64,000 bases of DNA from Sphingobium subterraneum (GCF_014199435.1 NZ_JACIJP010000005.1:124001-188000); one strand, 5' to 3'; shown: positions 35,657 to 44,995, counted from the first letter of the stretch. Made by a program: numbers and translations. The notes: generated by a model not told the origin, from the letters alone.

Positions 35657-36040
35657 GCACCATTTGCCTGCTTCGAAAGGATCCAGTAGCCATTTCCGGT
35701 ATTGCCGTAGCAGTAGGTGCCGCCTTCGTTGACCACGGCGTCCGGCCGTCCATCGCCGTTGATGTCGCGATATTCGTCTATCGATCCTGGCATATAGGAA
35801 GCGGACGGGTCATCGCGCCCGCATTCGCTGCGCCAGGTTGTCCCCTTCTTGGCGAAGCCAGCGGCCTTGTAGATCGCTATCTGCTCGGCAACAGAAGGCG
35901 TGGCGGCGGGCGCCGCCTGTGCCGCAGCGACGGGACCCAACATAAGGGCGGCGAAGGCAGGCAGAATACGCATTGGCTGTTCTCCCATGTCGGTCGATTC
36001 GCGACAGATTAACATAGGAGAGCGCCAAACCGGAAAAGGG

Positions 36041-37246
36041 TCAGACCGCGGCCTTCAGTGCATCGACAAGATCGGTTCTTTCCCAAGGGAAGAAGTCGCC
36101 GTCCGCCTTGCGGCCGAAATGGCCATAAGCAGCAGTGGGACGGTAAATCGGCTTGTTGAGGCCGAGATGGGTGCGGATGCCACGCGGCGTGAGATTTCCC
36201 AGTGCCTCGATCTTGCCGATGGCTTCTTCGAGCTTTGAGTCGGGTACGGTACCGGTGCCGTGGGTGTTGACGTAGAGCGAGAGCGGCTTGCTCACGCCAA
36301 TCGCATAGGCGAGCTGGATGGTGCAGTGGGTGGCGAGGCCTGCGGCGACAATGTTCTTGGCCAGATAGCGGGTGATGTAGGCAGCGGAACGGTCGACCTT
36401 GGTCGGATCCTTACCGCTGAATGCCCCGCCGCCGTGGGGTGACGCGCCGCCATAGGTGTCCACGATAATCTTACGGCCGGTCAGCCCGGCGTCGCCGTCA
36501 GGTCCACCGATTTCAAAGCTGCCTGTCGGGTTAATATGATAAACGGTTTCGTCGGAGATCAGTGCGGCGGGGATGACGTCCGCGACAACCTTCTTCACAT
36601 AGGCATGGAGTTCCGCTTCCTCGGCGCCCTCGTCATAGCCCGGCGCGTGCTGGGTGGATACGACGATGGCAGTGGCGGCGACAGGCTTGCCGTTTTCGAA
36701 GCGCAGCGTAACCTGGCTCTTCGCGTCGGGTTCGAGGAAAGGCGCGGCGCCACTGTGGCGATCGGCGGCCATCTGCTCAAGGATCTTGTGGCTGTAATAG
36801 AGTGTGGCGGGCATCAGGTCGGGCGTTTCGTCGCAGGCGTAGCCGAACATGATGCCCTGATCGCCCGCGCCTTCATCCTTGTTGCCCGACGCGTCGACGC
36901 CCTGTGCGATGTGGGCGGACTGGCCGTGGAGGTGGTTGTAGAACGTGAAATTCTGCCAGTGGAAGCCATCCTGTTCGTAACCGATGGCGCGGACGGTCTG
37001 GCGGACGGTGGATTCGATTTCCTCGAGGGCGCCGGGGGCCCAGGCGCCGTTTTCGTAGACGCCCTTGCAGCGAATTTCACCAGCAAGAACAACAAGTTGC
37101 GTAGTCGTCAAGGTTTCGCAGGCGATGCGCGCTTCCGGATCCTTCGACAGGAACAGATCGACGATCGCGTCCGAAATCTGGTCCGCGACCTTATCGGGAT
37201 GGCCTTCGGAAACGCTTTCGGAGGTGAAGAGATAGTTCTGGCGCAT
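36041..37246 (-). CDS. metK: S-adenosylmethionine synthase
   Basis: 401 residues. It contains [21 protein letters not shown], the ATP motif [26 protein letters not shown] and [19 protein letters not shown]. It makes SAM from methionine and ATP. It is 53 bp downstream of lnt on the same strand, with a hairpin in the gap. Confidence 0.97.
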   Translation of the reverse strand: MRQNYLFTSESVSEGHPDKVADQISDAIVDLFLSKDPEARIACETLTTTQLVVLAGEIRCKGVYENGAWAPGALEEIESTVRQTVRAIGYEQDGFHWQNFTFYNHLHGQSAHIAQGVDASGNKDEGAGDQGIMFGYACDETPDLMPATLYYSHKILEQMAADRHSGAAPFLEPDAKSQVTLRFENGKPVAATAIVVSTQHAPGYDEGAEEAELHAYVKKVVADVIPAALISDETVYHINPTGSFEIGGPDGDAGLTGRKIIVDTYGGASPHGGGAFSGKDPTKVDRSAAYITRYLAKNIVAAGLATHCTIQLAYAIGVSKPLSLYVNTHGTGTVPDSKLEEAIGKIEALGNLTPRGIRTHLGLNKPIYRPTAAYGHFGRKADGDFFPWERTDLVDALKAAV

Positions 37247-37267
37247 ATCGGGTTCCGTTCTCGTCGT

Positions 37268-37296
37268 ACGCTACATAAAGAAAAGTTTATGTGCGC
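37268..37296 (-). promoter_or_regulatory. Leader hairpin upstream of metK
   Basis: A 7-bp perfect stem ACATAAA/TTTATGT (37273-37279 with 37286-37292), loop 6 nt, is extended by four pairs GCGC/GCGT past a one-base bulge. It fills half of the 53-bp gap between the lnt stop and the metK start. I could not match it to a known SAM riboswitch consensus. Confidence 0.45.
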
Positions 37297-37299
37297 CCT

Positions 37300-38856
37300 T
37301 TAGCGGCTCCGCCGCGCGCTGACAATCGCGAATCCGACGAGGCTCAGTGCGAGCAGCAGGGGCAGGAGATTGCCCAGCTGCGCGAACAGCGTGGGCGGTG
37401 CGGCGGGCGGCAGGGCGCCATTGATGGCGCCGGGGCGGTGCAACGGGATGCCGGCGAGCAGGCGGCCGCGCGCATCAATCACCGCCGATATGCCGGTGGG
37501 GGTGGAGCGGATGATCGGCATCGCCTCTTCCACGGCGCGCAGCCGGGCCTGTGCGAGATGCTGGGGCGGTCCCCAATCGCCGAACCACGCGTCATTCGAC
37601 GGATTGTAGAGGAAATCCGGTCGGTTGGCGCGGTGAACGACTTCCCCGGAAAAAATGATTTCATAGCAGATCTGGACGCCCATCTTGAGCGAGGGACGAC
37701 CCGCCACGCCCGGCAGGAGCAGGCTGCGCGGGCCGGGGCCGGGCCAGAAATCGGCGTCGCCGGGCACCAGGCGCGAGAGGCCGAGCGGCTGGAGCAGCGC
37801 GCGCATCGGCAGATATTCGCCATAGGGGACGAGATGCGCCTTGTCATAGCGGGCGATGAGGCGCGCATCCGGCGTCAGCACCCACGCGCTGTTGTTCGCG
37901 CCGATCAGGGTGCGATCGGCGTAGAAGCCCTTGCGCTTTTCCTTGAAATAGACCTTCGCACCGCCGGTCATTAGCAGATCGTGCGGACCCAGCAGACCGG
38001 CCACGCGATGGCGCCATTCCGGCTCCATATCGAGCCATGCGGGGATCGCCGCTTCCGGCCAGAAGATGAGGCGGGGGCGGGTGGACGGCGTCCCGGTCAG
38101 ACCCCCCAGCTTCGCGAAGTGGCGCTCTTCGGCCTGCTCTTCGTATTTTTCGTCTTGCCCGATATTGGGCTGCACGACGGTGATTGCCGTGCCTGTCGCG
38201 GCGCGGGGCGCAGGGCTGGTCCATTGGCCGAGTGCGGCAGCAAGGAGGACCGGAAAAAGCGCGGACCCGGCGGCAAGCCAGTGCCGCCGCGCCAGCGCGA
38301 GCAGGGATCCCGCGGCGAGCACCGCCAGCGCGCCGAGACCATAAGTGCCGATGAGCGTGGCGGCGTGCTCGATCCCGGTGTCGAGCCAGATGACGCCAAG
38401 CGGGTTCCACGCAAAGCCGGTGAAGATCGTCGCGCGACCCATTTCGGTGAGCAGCCAGAGCGCGGCGAACAGCGGCACAGCGGGAAGCGCGGGCCAGCGG
38501 CTCCGTGCCCAGACGAGGCCAAGCGCCGCGAGGCCGGGATAGACGGCAAGGTACAGCGAGAGCGCGAGCACCGCGAAAATGCCGAGCCAGTGCGGCATCG
38601 CATCCTGAAAGGTAAAGGCGTGAGCAATCCAGTTGTTGCCGACTGTGAAATGCCCGACGCCGAAGAGCCAACCTAGTGTGAAAGCATGGCGGAGGGGGTG
38701 GGATTTGGGGTTCGGAGCGGGCTGTTCGAGCAACCAGAGCAGCAGGGCAAAGCTCGCGAGGGTGAGCGGCCACCAATGAAGCGGCGCGAAACCGGTGGCG
38801 GCGAGCGCCCCGACCAGCAGCGCGAGCAGGCGCGGGTGAGTGGCGAGTCCGCCCAT
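37300..38856 (-). CDS. lnt: Apolipoprotein N-acyltransferase
   Basis: 518 residues. About six N-terminal transmembrane helices (WWPLTLASFALLLWLL and GATIFTGFAWNPLGVIW are typical) precede a nitrilase-like domain with Glu in IFWPEAAIPAWL, YDKAHLVPYGEYLP and the nucleophile Cys in GVQICYEIIF; the ending NDAWFG motif is present. It adds the third acyl chain to lipoproteins in the inner membrane. It abuts the next gene upstream with no gap. Confidence 0.95.
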   Translation of the reverse strand: MGGLATHPRLLALLVGALAATGFAPLHWWPLTLASFALLLWLLEQPAPNPKSHPLRHAFTLGWLFGVGHFTVGNNWIAHAFTFQDAMPHWLGIFAVLALSLYLAVYPGLAALGLVWARSRWPALPAVPLFAALWLLTEMGRATIFTGFAWNPLGVIWLDTGIEHAATLIGTYGLGALAVLAAGSLLALARRHWLAAGSALFPVLLAAALGQWTSPAPRAATGTAITVVQPNIGQDEKYEEQAEERHFAKLGGLTGTPSTRPRLIFWPEAAIPAWLDMEPEWRHRVAGLLGPHDLLMTGGAKVYFKEKRKGFYADRTLIGANNSAWVLTPDARLIARYDKAHLVPYGEYLPMRALLQPLGLSRLVPGDADFWPGPGPRSLLLPGVAGRPSLKMGVQICYEIIFSGEVVHRANRPDFLYNPSNDAWFGDWGPPQHLAQARLRAVEEAMPIIRSTPTGISAVIDARGRLLAGIPLHRPGAINGALPPAAPPTLFAQLGNLLPLLLALSLVGFAIVSARRSR

Positions 38857-39501
38857 CTATCGGACGGTGGCGGGTGCGGACAGGGTCGCGCGCGAACAGG
38901 CGTCATCCTTCTTGCCGCCGCCGCTCAGCAGGCTGACGGCGAGGAAACCGCCGACGAGCAAGGCGAGAAAGGCTCCTGTGACGAGCGCCAGATATTTCTC
39001 GATAAAGGGTTTGATCGTCGCGCCATATTTCCAGAACAGCGCGCCCACGAGCATGAACTGGAACGCGCGCGACAGGACGCTCGCCCAAAGGAACGTGAAG
39101 AGGCTCAACCCTATAAAGCCCGCCGTTATGGTGATGAGCTTGAACGGGATGGGCGTCGCGCCCTTGATGAGGATGATCTCCGCGCCATATTCGCGCAGAT
39201 AGCAGGCGGCGACCGGGAATTTGGCGGTCAGGCCGAGGACCGAAAGCAGGCTTGCGCCGACGCTGGCATAAAGGAAGTGACCGATCGCGTAACCGAGCAG
39301 GCCACCCAGCACGGACGCGAGCGTGCAGACGACCCCATAGCGCAGTGCCTTTTCCGGCCGGGCCAGGCACATGAGGCCGAGCAGCGGGTGCGGGGGGATG
39401 GGGAAGAAACTCGATTCCATGAAGGAAATGACAGCGAGCCATCGCTCTGCGTGGCGATGGGCGGCCTTGGCCAGCATCCATTGGTAGAGACGGGTAAGCA
39501 T
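38857..39501 (-). CDS. VTT/YqaA-type (DedA-related) membrane protein
   Basis: 214 residues from ATG 39501. The longer open frame upstream has no coding features. About four to five hydrophobic helices; features include ISFMESSFFPIPPHPLLGLM, CTLASVLGGLLGYAIGHFLYA and KGATPIPFKLITITAGFIGLSLFTF. VTT-domain proteins scramble or translocate lipids; the exact substrate is unknown. It lies immediately upstream of lnt on the same strand. Confidence 0.82.
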   Translation of the reverse strand: MLTRLYQWMLAKAAHRHAERWLAVISFMESSFFPIPPHPLLGLMCLARPEKALRYGVVCTLASVLGGLLGYAIGHFLYASVGASLLSVLGLTAKFPVAACYLREYGAEIILIKGATPIPFKLITITAGFIGLSLFTFLWASVLSRAFQFMLVGALFWKYGATIKPFIEKYLALVTGAFLALLVGGFLAVSLLSGGGKKDDACSRATLSAPATVR

Positions 39502-39732
39502 CGGGAGCGGCCCTAGCCAATTTCCAGCGCCTAAGCCAGCGGAAAGGGAGAAGGGACACGAACGCCTCACTCGCAGGATATAACCTATTTGGTAAATAAA
39601 TCTTGACATCGTCACGCTGATGTGGAACAAGAAGGGACAGTCGGAAAATGTGAGTCGCGACGGACGGTCGCAAAAGGGGCGGGCCTGCGGGTCGGCCTCT
39701 TTTGCATCATGCCTGCGCGGATCGGAGGAACG
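39502..39732. other. Divergent gap with one hairpin
   Basis: 231 bp between the VTT gene (minus strand) and the GTA remnant (plus strand). GCAAAAG (39670-39676)/CTTTTGC (39699-39705) forms a stem around a GC-rich loop. An AT-rich patch at 39585-39605 could hold a minus-strand promoter. No gene is seen. Confidence 0.45.
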
Positions 39733-40311
39733 GTGGCGGGACAGTCGGGTGAGAAAGGGACGGAAAGCGGCAAGACCCTGCATCGGTCGCCACGCCGATA
39801 TGGGAAACCGGGCGTTCAGTGGCGCAAAGCCCATCAGGACGGATGGACGCCAGAAAAGCAGGCAGAGTTTCTGGACGTGCTGAGCGCAACGTCGAACGTG
39901 ACGGAGGCAGCGCGGGCCGTGGGAATGTCGAAATCGGGCGTCTATGCCCTGCGGCGGCGCGACGCGGCGTTCAACCAGGGCTGGAGAGGCGCGCTGGAGC
40001 TGGCTTACGCCGAGCTGGAGATGCTGCTGCTCCGCAAGGCGATCCACGGGACCGAGCAGGTGCAGACCGTCCCGGACGAGGATGGCGAAGGGGTGCGGAC
40101 GGTCAAGACCGTGCACAGCTATCCGCTTGCGGTCGCGCTGCGGTTGTTCCTGGCGCATGGCAGCAGCGTCGCGGCGTTTCGCAGCGAGCAGGGTATCGAC
40201 GGGCCGGGGAGCGAAAGCGCGCTCGCCGAAATCCGGGAGAAATTCGCGCTGATGCGGGCGCGCAAGGCGTCGTCGGAATCCGGTGGGGATGACGGGACCG
40301 GGGCGGCATGA
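39733..40311 (+). CDS. GTA/phage small-terminase-like protein
   Basis: About 192 residues from GTG 39733, chosen for GGAGG four bp upstream; ATG 39709 is the alternative. The central part WTPEKQAEFLDVLSATSNVTEAARAVGMSKSGVYALRRRDAAF is a helix-turn-helix as in small terminase subunits; the C-terminal half is charged and helical. In complete sphingomonad GTA clusters such a gene precedes the large terminase. It overlaps the next gene by 4 bp. Confidence 0.65.
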   Translation: MAGQSGEKGTESGKTLHRSPRRYGKPGVQWRKAHQDGWTPEKQAEFLDVLSATSNVTEAARAVGMSKSGVYALRRRDAAFNQGWRGALELAYAELEMLLLRKAIHGTEQVQTVPDEDGEGVRTVKTVHSYPLAVALRLFLAHGSSVAAFRSEQGIDGPGSESALAEIREKFALMRARKASSESGGDDGTGAA

Positions 40312-42407
40312 CGCGATCCTTGTGGGAGGAAGTGGCGGACTGGCCGGAGGGCTGGGCCGAGGCCTTCCTGGCGCAGCTGACCGAGGACGCGCGGCGGACC
40401 CTGCTGCACGACTGGCCAAGCCATGCGCGCGCGGCGCAGCTGCCGCCGCAGGGGCGGTGGCGGATCTGGATGATTATGGCGGGGCGCGGTTTCGGCAAGA
40501 CGCGCGCCGGGGCGGAATGGGTGCGGTCGATCGCGGAGAGCGACGGGCGGGCGCGTATCGCGTTGGTCGGCGCGAGCCTGGCCGAGGCGCGCAGTGTAAT
40601 GGTCGAGGGGGAGAGCGGCCTGCTCGCCATCGCGCCGCCGTGGAACCGGCCGATCTGGAACCCGGCGTTGCGGCGGCTGGCGTGGAAATCGGGCGCGCAC
40701 CGGGGCATGGCCTGTGTGGTGTTCGAAGATCTGCAACTGGCCGATTTCGGCAATCGCATCCCGTCGCTGACGTTTGAGGTGGTGGCGGATCCGGGTGTGG
40801 TGGCGGTTGACGCGATCGCGACGGAGTTGAGCGGCGGAGCGATCGGGCAGGACGAGAGTGCTGCGCGGACGATCGGCGGCTATGCGGCCAGCGGGAGGAG
40901 CGTGGCGGACGCGCTTGCGCCGCTCGTCCAGGGCTATGACCTGGCGCTGCGGGAGGATGAGGACGGCCTGGGACTGGTGGGAACCGGAACGGGCGTGTCC
41001 GTGACAGTTCCGCACGACTGGCAGGCCAGGATCGTCAACGGCCGCAAGGCGGAAACGGCCAAACGGAGCCGGGACCGGTCCGACCAGGTGCCGGTGCGGT
41101 TGTCCGTGCGCCACTATGACAGCGCGCGCGATTATCAGGCGGGCGTGCAGACGGCGGTGCGGGCCGGGCCGGGTCAGGGTGAACAGGGCATCGACCTGCC
41201 CGCCACAATCGATGCGGGGTCGTTGCGCGCGCTGGCGGAGGAGCGGTTGCAGGGCCTGTGGACGGGGCGGTCGCGGATCGAGCTGCGCTGCGACTGGCGG
41301 GCGCTGGAGATCGTTCCCGGCGACCGCGTCCGGATCGCCGGGCAGAGCGGCGACTGGCGCGTCGAGCGCAGTGAGTGGGAGGCGATGGCGGTGACGCTGC
41401 GGTTGCGGCAGATCGCGGCCGGGCCGGTCGATGTGCTGCCCGCCGGGTCGGGCGCGGCGGTGGCGCAGAGCGATGTAGCGCATGGCGCGACGCAGATCGC
41501 GGTCGTGGAGCTGCCCGCGATGGGTGACGATCTGATCGCCGAGCCTGTCGTGGCGGTCGCGGCGAGCGGGGCTTCGGCGGGATGGCGCCGGGCGGCACTC
41601 TTTACGGAGGATGCGCTCGGGGGGCTGACAGCGCTGCGGCCGACGGCCTTGCCCGCGACGATGGGGCGGCTGGTTTCGGGTATGAGTGCCGCGTCGGCCC
41701 TGCTGGTGGACACTGTTTCCGCGCCGGTCGTGGAACTGGTGTCGGACGCGATGCTCCTAACGGGAGCAGACGATGCCGCGCTGGCGGCCGGTGCGAACTT
41801 GGCGATGATCGGCGACGAACTGGTGCAGTTTGGCCATGTGGTGCAGGTCGGTGCACGGCAATTCCGGCTGGAGCGGCTGTGGCGTGGACGGCGGGGGACG
41901 GAACCGGCGATTGCCGCGCATGGCGTGGACACGCCTTTCGTGTTGATCGAGGCGGAGCGGCTGGCGCTTTTGCCTGCGACGCAGTTGCATCCAGGTGACC
42001 CGGTGCGCGTGCGGGCGATTGGCATCGGCGACGCTGTCCCGGTCCATGGCGACCGGACCGTGACCGGGATCGCGATGCTGCCGGTGGCCCCGGTGCATGG
42101 AACCGTGGAACCGGATGGCGCAGGTGGCAGGTTGTTCGCCTGGGTGCGGCGGAGCCGTAACGGCTGGCGCTGGCGCGACGGTGTGGATGTCCCTCTGGGC
42201 GAGGAGCGTGAGGCCTACGCGCTTGTTCTGAGCCGCGCGGGGACGGTGTTCCGACGTGTCGAGGTGGCTGCGCCGGGCTGGTCCTATGATGCGGCGGCGA
42301 TGGCCGCCGACAGAGCCGCCGGGCATGGCGGAGCGGCGGTAGCGGACATCCGACAGATCGGCACGCATGGGCTCAGCCCCGCGCTTTCCATCGCATTTAC
42401 CCTTTGA
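40308..42407 (+). CDS. Chimeric ORF: large-terminase N-terminus joined to GTA baseplate-hub C-terminus
   Basis: 699 residues. Residues 1 to about 128 are terminase: WMIMAGRGFGKTRAGAEWVR with Walker A, then VGASLAEARSVMVEGESGLL and PIWNPALRRLAW. The Walker B and nuclease parts are absent. From about residue 131 the sequence reads as the GTA gp15-type tail/hub protein: VVFEDLQLADFGNRIPSLTFEV, the rigid C-terminal domains with GDRVRIAGQSGDWRVERSEW and IGTHGLSPALSIAFTL. The junction lies around 40685-40710. The frame is open throughout, so the fused protein may still be made, but it cannot package DNA. Confidence 0.8.
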   Translation: MTRSLWEEVADWPEGWAEAFLAQLTEDARRTLLHDWPSHARAAQLPPQGRWRIWMIMAGRGFGKTRAGAEWVRSIAESDGRARIALVGASLAEARSVMVEGESGLLAIAPPWNRPIWNPALRRLAWKSGAHRGMACVVFEDLQLADFGNRIPSLTFEVVADPGVVAVDAIATELSGGAIGQDESAARTIGGYAASGRSVADALAPLVQGYDLALREDEDGLGLVGTGTGVSVTVPHDWQARIVNGRKAETAKRSRDRSDQVPVRLSVRHYDSARDYQAGVQTAVRAGPGQGEQGIDLPATIDAGSLRALAEERLQGLWTGRSRIELRCDWRALEIVPGDRVRIAGQSGDWRVERSEWEAMAVTLRLRQIAAGPVDVLPAGSGAAVAQSDVAHGATQIAVVELPAMGDDLIAEPVVAVAASGASAGWRRAALFTEDALGGLTALRPTALPATMGRLVSGMSAASALLVDTVSAPVVELVSDAMLLTGADDAALAAGANLAMIGDELVQFGHVVQVGARQFRLERLWRGRRGTEPAIAAHGVDTPFVLIEAERLALLPATQLHPGDPVRVRAIGIGDAVPVHGDRTVTGIAMLPVAPVHGTVEPDGAGGRLFAWVRRSRNGWRWRDGVDVPLGEEREAYALVLSRAGTVFRRVEVAAPGWSYDAAAMAADRAAGHGGAAVADIRQIGTHGLSPALSIAFTL

Positions 42408-42422
42408 TCAAAGGAGGCCGCT

Positions 42423-42929
42423 TTGGCTGAAGACACGACCGACCGTCTGGGCTTGCCGCTGCTCCATGCCGCGCAGGCGCAGAAGGAGATTTTCCACAAC
42501 GAGGCGCTGCTGGCGCTCGATCGGCTGGTGCACGCGCGTATGGAAAGCGCGACCGTGGCAACGCCGCCCACCAGCCCGGCGCCCGGTCAAAGCTGGATTG
42601 TTCCGCCGAGCGGCGCGACCGGCGCCTGGGCGGGGCAGGGAAACAGGATCGCGAGCTGGAGCGTTTCCGGATGGCGCTTCACCCTGCCGGTCGCGGGGAT
42701 GGAATTCACCGTCGCAGACGAGGGGCAGGCGCGGCGCTGGTCCGGGACGGACTGGGTGCTCGGCCCGGTACGCGCCGACGGCTTCTACCAAGGGGGCAAC
42801 CGCGTGGTCGGGGCGCAGCAGGCGGGAATTTCCGCCCCAGCGGGGGGCGCGGTTATCGATGCAGAAGCCCGCCTCACGCTGAATGCGGTGCTCGGAGTGT
42901 TGCGTAACCATGGCCTTATTGCGCTGTGA
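42423..42929 (+). CDS. DUF2793 protein (GTA cluster end)
   Basis: 168 residues from TTG 42423, with GGAGG at 5-bp spacing. The features RLGLPLLHAAQAQKEIFHNEALLALDRLV and SWIVPPSGATGAWAGQ are those of DUF2793 proteins, which follow the hub gene in sphingomonad GTA clusters. It appears intact. The role is unknown, possibly tail fibre or attachment. Confidence 0.8.
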   Translation: MAEDTTDRLGLPLLHAAQAQKEIFHNEALLALDRLVHARMESATVATPPTSPAPGQSWIVPPSGATGAWAGQGNRIASWSVSGWRFTLPVAGMEFTVADEGQARRWSGTDWVLGPVRADGFYQGGNRVVGAQQAGISAPAGGAVIDAEARLTLNAVLGVLRNHGLIAL

Positions 42930-43128
42930 CAATTGTGGGGAGAGCATAAGCAGGAAATACAGCAAACGGGTCGAAAAAGCCGTCATTTTGCGGACAAAGC
43001 GTTAGAGACGCAGGCTCCAAAGCGTGACATTTGAGCAACAAATGGAGCAATTGCTGTCTTGCCATGAAACTTTCGAAGGGGTAGAGGGTTTCCGCAGTCC
43101 TTGGTGACCATTTTGAAAGGGGAATATT

Positions 43129-44211
43129 ATGCGGAAGCTTGCCTTAGCTGCAGCTCTTGCGACAACCGCCTTGGCCTCTCCGGCCCTTGCGCGCGATAAC
43201 AGCTGGTACATCGGTGCCGACGCTGGCGTGATGAAGGTGGAGGACATCGACATCAACGTTGCGGGTGGTACCGTTAACGATGCCGTGGCCAACTATAATA
43301 CCGGCTACGATGTCGACGGTGTGATCGGCTATGATTTCGGCATGTTCCGCCTTGAAACGGAAGTCGGCTTCCGTCGGGCCTACACCGACAATGTCGATTA
43401 TGTTGGACTGTCGAGCACGCGCGGCAATGTCCGTTCGCTCAGCTTCATGCTGAACGGCTTGCTGGACTTCGGTCCGGATGACGGGCTGCAGGGCTTTGTC
43501 GGCGGTGGTGTCGGCGTAGCGCGCACGCACCTCTACACGCTGACGACTGACGATTCGGACACAGGCTTTGCCTGGCAGGCTCTGGCGGGCGTTCGTTTCC
43601 CGCTGACCAGCCATCTTGACGCGTCGCTGAAGTATCGTTTCTTCAACCATGATGATATCGGTCTTCGGACGAACGGCATCAATCAGCCCGGCGGCACCGC
43701 TGCTGCGGGTACTCCTGTCGATGCGCGCCTGCGTACACACAGTGTTCTGGCGGGTCTGACGTACAACTTCGGTGAACCGGCTGCGCCTCCGCCGCCGCCC
43801 CCGCCGCCCCCGCCGCCTCCGCCTCCCCCGCCTCCCCCGCCGCCTCCGCCGGTGGTTGAGTGCACCCCTGGACCGTATATCGTGTTCTTCGAGTGGGATA
43901 AGTCGGACATCACGCCCGACGCCGCGACGATCCTCGACAATGCGGTTTCGGCTTATGGCAACTGCGGCAGCGCTCAGGTCATGCTGGCCGGTCACGCTGA
44001 CAAGTCCGGTGGTCCGGCTTACAACGTGGGTCTCTCCCAGCGTCGTAACGACTCGGTCAAGGCTTATCTGACCTCGAAGGGTATCCCCGACGGCGTCATC
44101 ACCAGCCAGGCGTTTGGTGAAAGCAAGCCCCGCGTCGAGACCGCTGACGGCGTTCGCGAACTGCAGAACCGCCGGGTGGAAATCACCTACGGTCCGGGTT
44201 CGGGCAGCTAA
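43129..44211 (+). CDS. OmpA-family outer-membrane porin with polyproline linker
   Basis: 360 residues. The signal peptide ends SPALA. An N-terminal 8-stranded barrel (NSWYIGADAGVMKVEDI, GVIGYDFGMFRLETEVGF, LDASLKYRFFNHDD) is followed by a run of about 26 prolines and then the OmpA peptidoglycan-binding domain (IVFFEWDKSDITPDA, AGHADKSGGPAYNVGLSQRRNDSVKAYL, SKPRVETADGVRELQNRRVEI). It anchors outer membrane to peptidoglycan. The proline run is unusually long and its DNA is a low-complexity CCN repeat. Followed by a strong terminator. Confidence 0.95.
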   Translation: MRKLALAAALATTALASPALARDNSWYIGADAGVMKVEDIDINVAGGTVNDAVANYNTGYDVDGVIGYDFGMFRLETEVGFRRAYTDNVDYVGLSSTRGNVRSLSFMLNGLLDFGPDDGLQGFVGGGVGVARTHLYTLTTDDSDTGFAWQALAGVRFPLTSHLDASLKYRFFNHDDIGLRTNGINQPGGTAAAGTPVDARLRTHSVLAGLTYNFGEPAAPPPPPPPPPPPPPPPPPPPPPPVVECTPGPYIVFFEWDKSDITPDAATILDNAVSAYGNCGSAQVMLAGHADKSGGPAYNVGLSQRRNDSVKAYLTSKGIPDGVITSQAFGESKPRVETADGVRELQNRRVEITYGPGSGS

Positions 44212-44255
44212 GCAACAAAAACAGGGTGAGCCTCGGTTCACCTGTTCGAAATGGG

Positions 44256-44286
44256 AAGGGGCCGGTCGAAAGACTGGCCCCTTTTT
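44256..44286 (+). terminator. Rho-independent terminator after the OmpA gene
   Basis: AAGGGGCCGGTC (44256-44267) pairs with GACTGGCCCCTT (44272-44283), one G-U, GAAA loop, followed by TTTTT. Confidence 0.85.
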
Positions 44287-44428
44287 CGTATGTCCGATGA
44301 AGGGGAACTGTCGGCTGCCGATGAGCGCGCTCACGGGGCGGCTGGTCTCGCATTGGCTGTACAGAGGTTGGTGATCCCCCTCGCCCCATCTAGGAGTGTG
44401 CAGCAACACGCCTATTTTGGAGATGTCT

Positions 44429-44995
44429 ATGGCCAGCCGGATGATCCACCACGCCTTTTTCGGCGCGAGCCTGATTGCCGCTATCAGCGTTCCCGCTCTT
44501 GGTACCCAGACGCTTTCGGCAATGGTGTCGCCTCCTGCCGACCGACCCCAGGCGACCGCTTCCCTCTTGGCAGCTGATGGGAGCGCACGCGGAACGGTCA
44601 CTTTGGTGCAGACATCGGACGGGGTCGACATTGCGGTCAAGGCGAGCGGGCTGGCGCCCGGCACGCATGGCATCCACATCCATACGGTGGGCAGTTGCAC
44701 CCCGCCCGATTTCGCGAGCGCAGGGGCTCACTGGAACCCGACCATGCACCAGCATGGCGTCAATAATCCCGAAGGCCCGCACCGCGGCGACATGCCCAAC
44801 CTGATCGTGGACGCCAAGGGGATAGGGACGATGGACTTTTCCATTGCCCGTGCGACGCTGAAAGGTGGGGATGCCCCGTTGCTCGATGCCGATGGCGCGG
44901 CGGTCGTGATGCACGCCGGACCGGATGACATGCGGACCGATCCGTCGGGCAACTCCGGCGGGCGCGAGGCGTGCGGCGTGATAACCGCACAATAG
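44429..44995 (+). CDS. sodC: Cu-Zn superoxide dismutase, exported
   Basis: 188 residues from ATG 44429, GGAG six bp upstream. The signal peptide precedes the mature domain: copper ligands in HGIHIHTVGSC, zinc-binding GAHWNPTMHQHGVNNPEGPHRGD, and the second disulfide Cys with the active-site Arg region in GGREACGVI. It removes periplasmic superoxide. It stands alone. Confidence 0.94.
   Translation: MASRMIHHAFFGASLIAAISVPALGTQTLSAMVSPPADRPQATASLLAADGSARGTVTLVQTSDGVDIAVKASGLAPGTHGIHIHTVGSCTPPDFASAGAHWNPTMHQHGVNNPEGPHRGDMPNLIVDAKGIGTMDFSIARATLKGGDAPLLDADGAAVVMHAGPDDMRTDPSGNSGGREACGVITAQ

Larger units (their letters stand above)
32231..35973 (-). pseudogene. Exported small protein gene split by a 3.2-kb IS1-family element
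   Basis: The 5' part (35973-35649) encodes a signal peptide (MRILPAFAALMLGPVAAAQA) and an EYRDINGDGRPDAVV segment; the 3' part (32408-32231) continues WPDVSVGGPGFCFPVLRWNG. Removing the insertion and one CCTTCCAG copy restores a single 164-codon frame across NGAWK-VVDSNQG. GGGAG lies 8 bp before ATG 35973. In the present sequence translation stops inside the element after two foreign codons. Family not recognised; the D-x-N-x-D-x-R-x-D pattern suggests a calcium-binding or FG-GAP-like loop. Confidence 0.85.

Noticed and set aside
37247..37299. Known SAM riboswitch before metK
   Set aside because: Only a simple bulged hairpin is visible; it lacks the conserved elements of the classes I know.
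38857..40419. 520-codon minus-strand frame including the VTT gene
   Set aside because: Only codons from ATG 39501 code for the membrane protein; the upstream part overlaps the GTA genes on the other strand.
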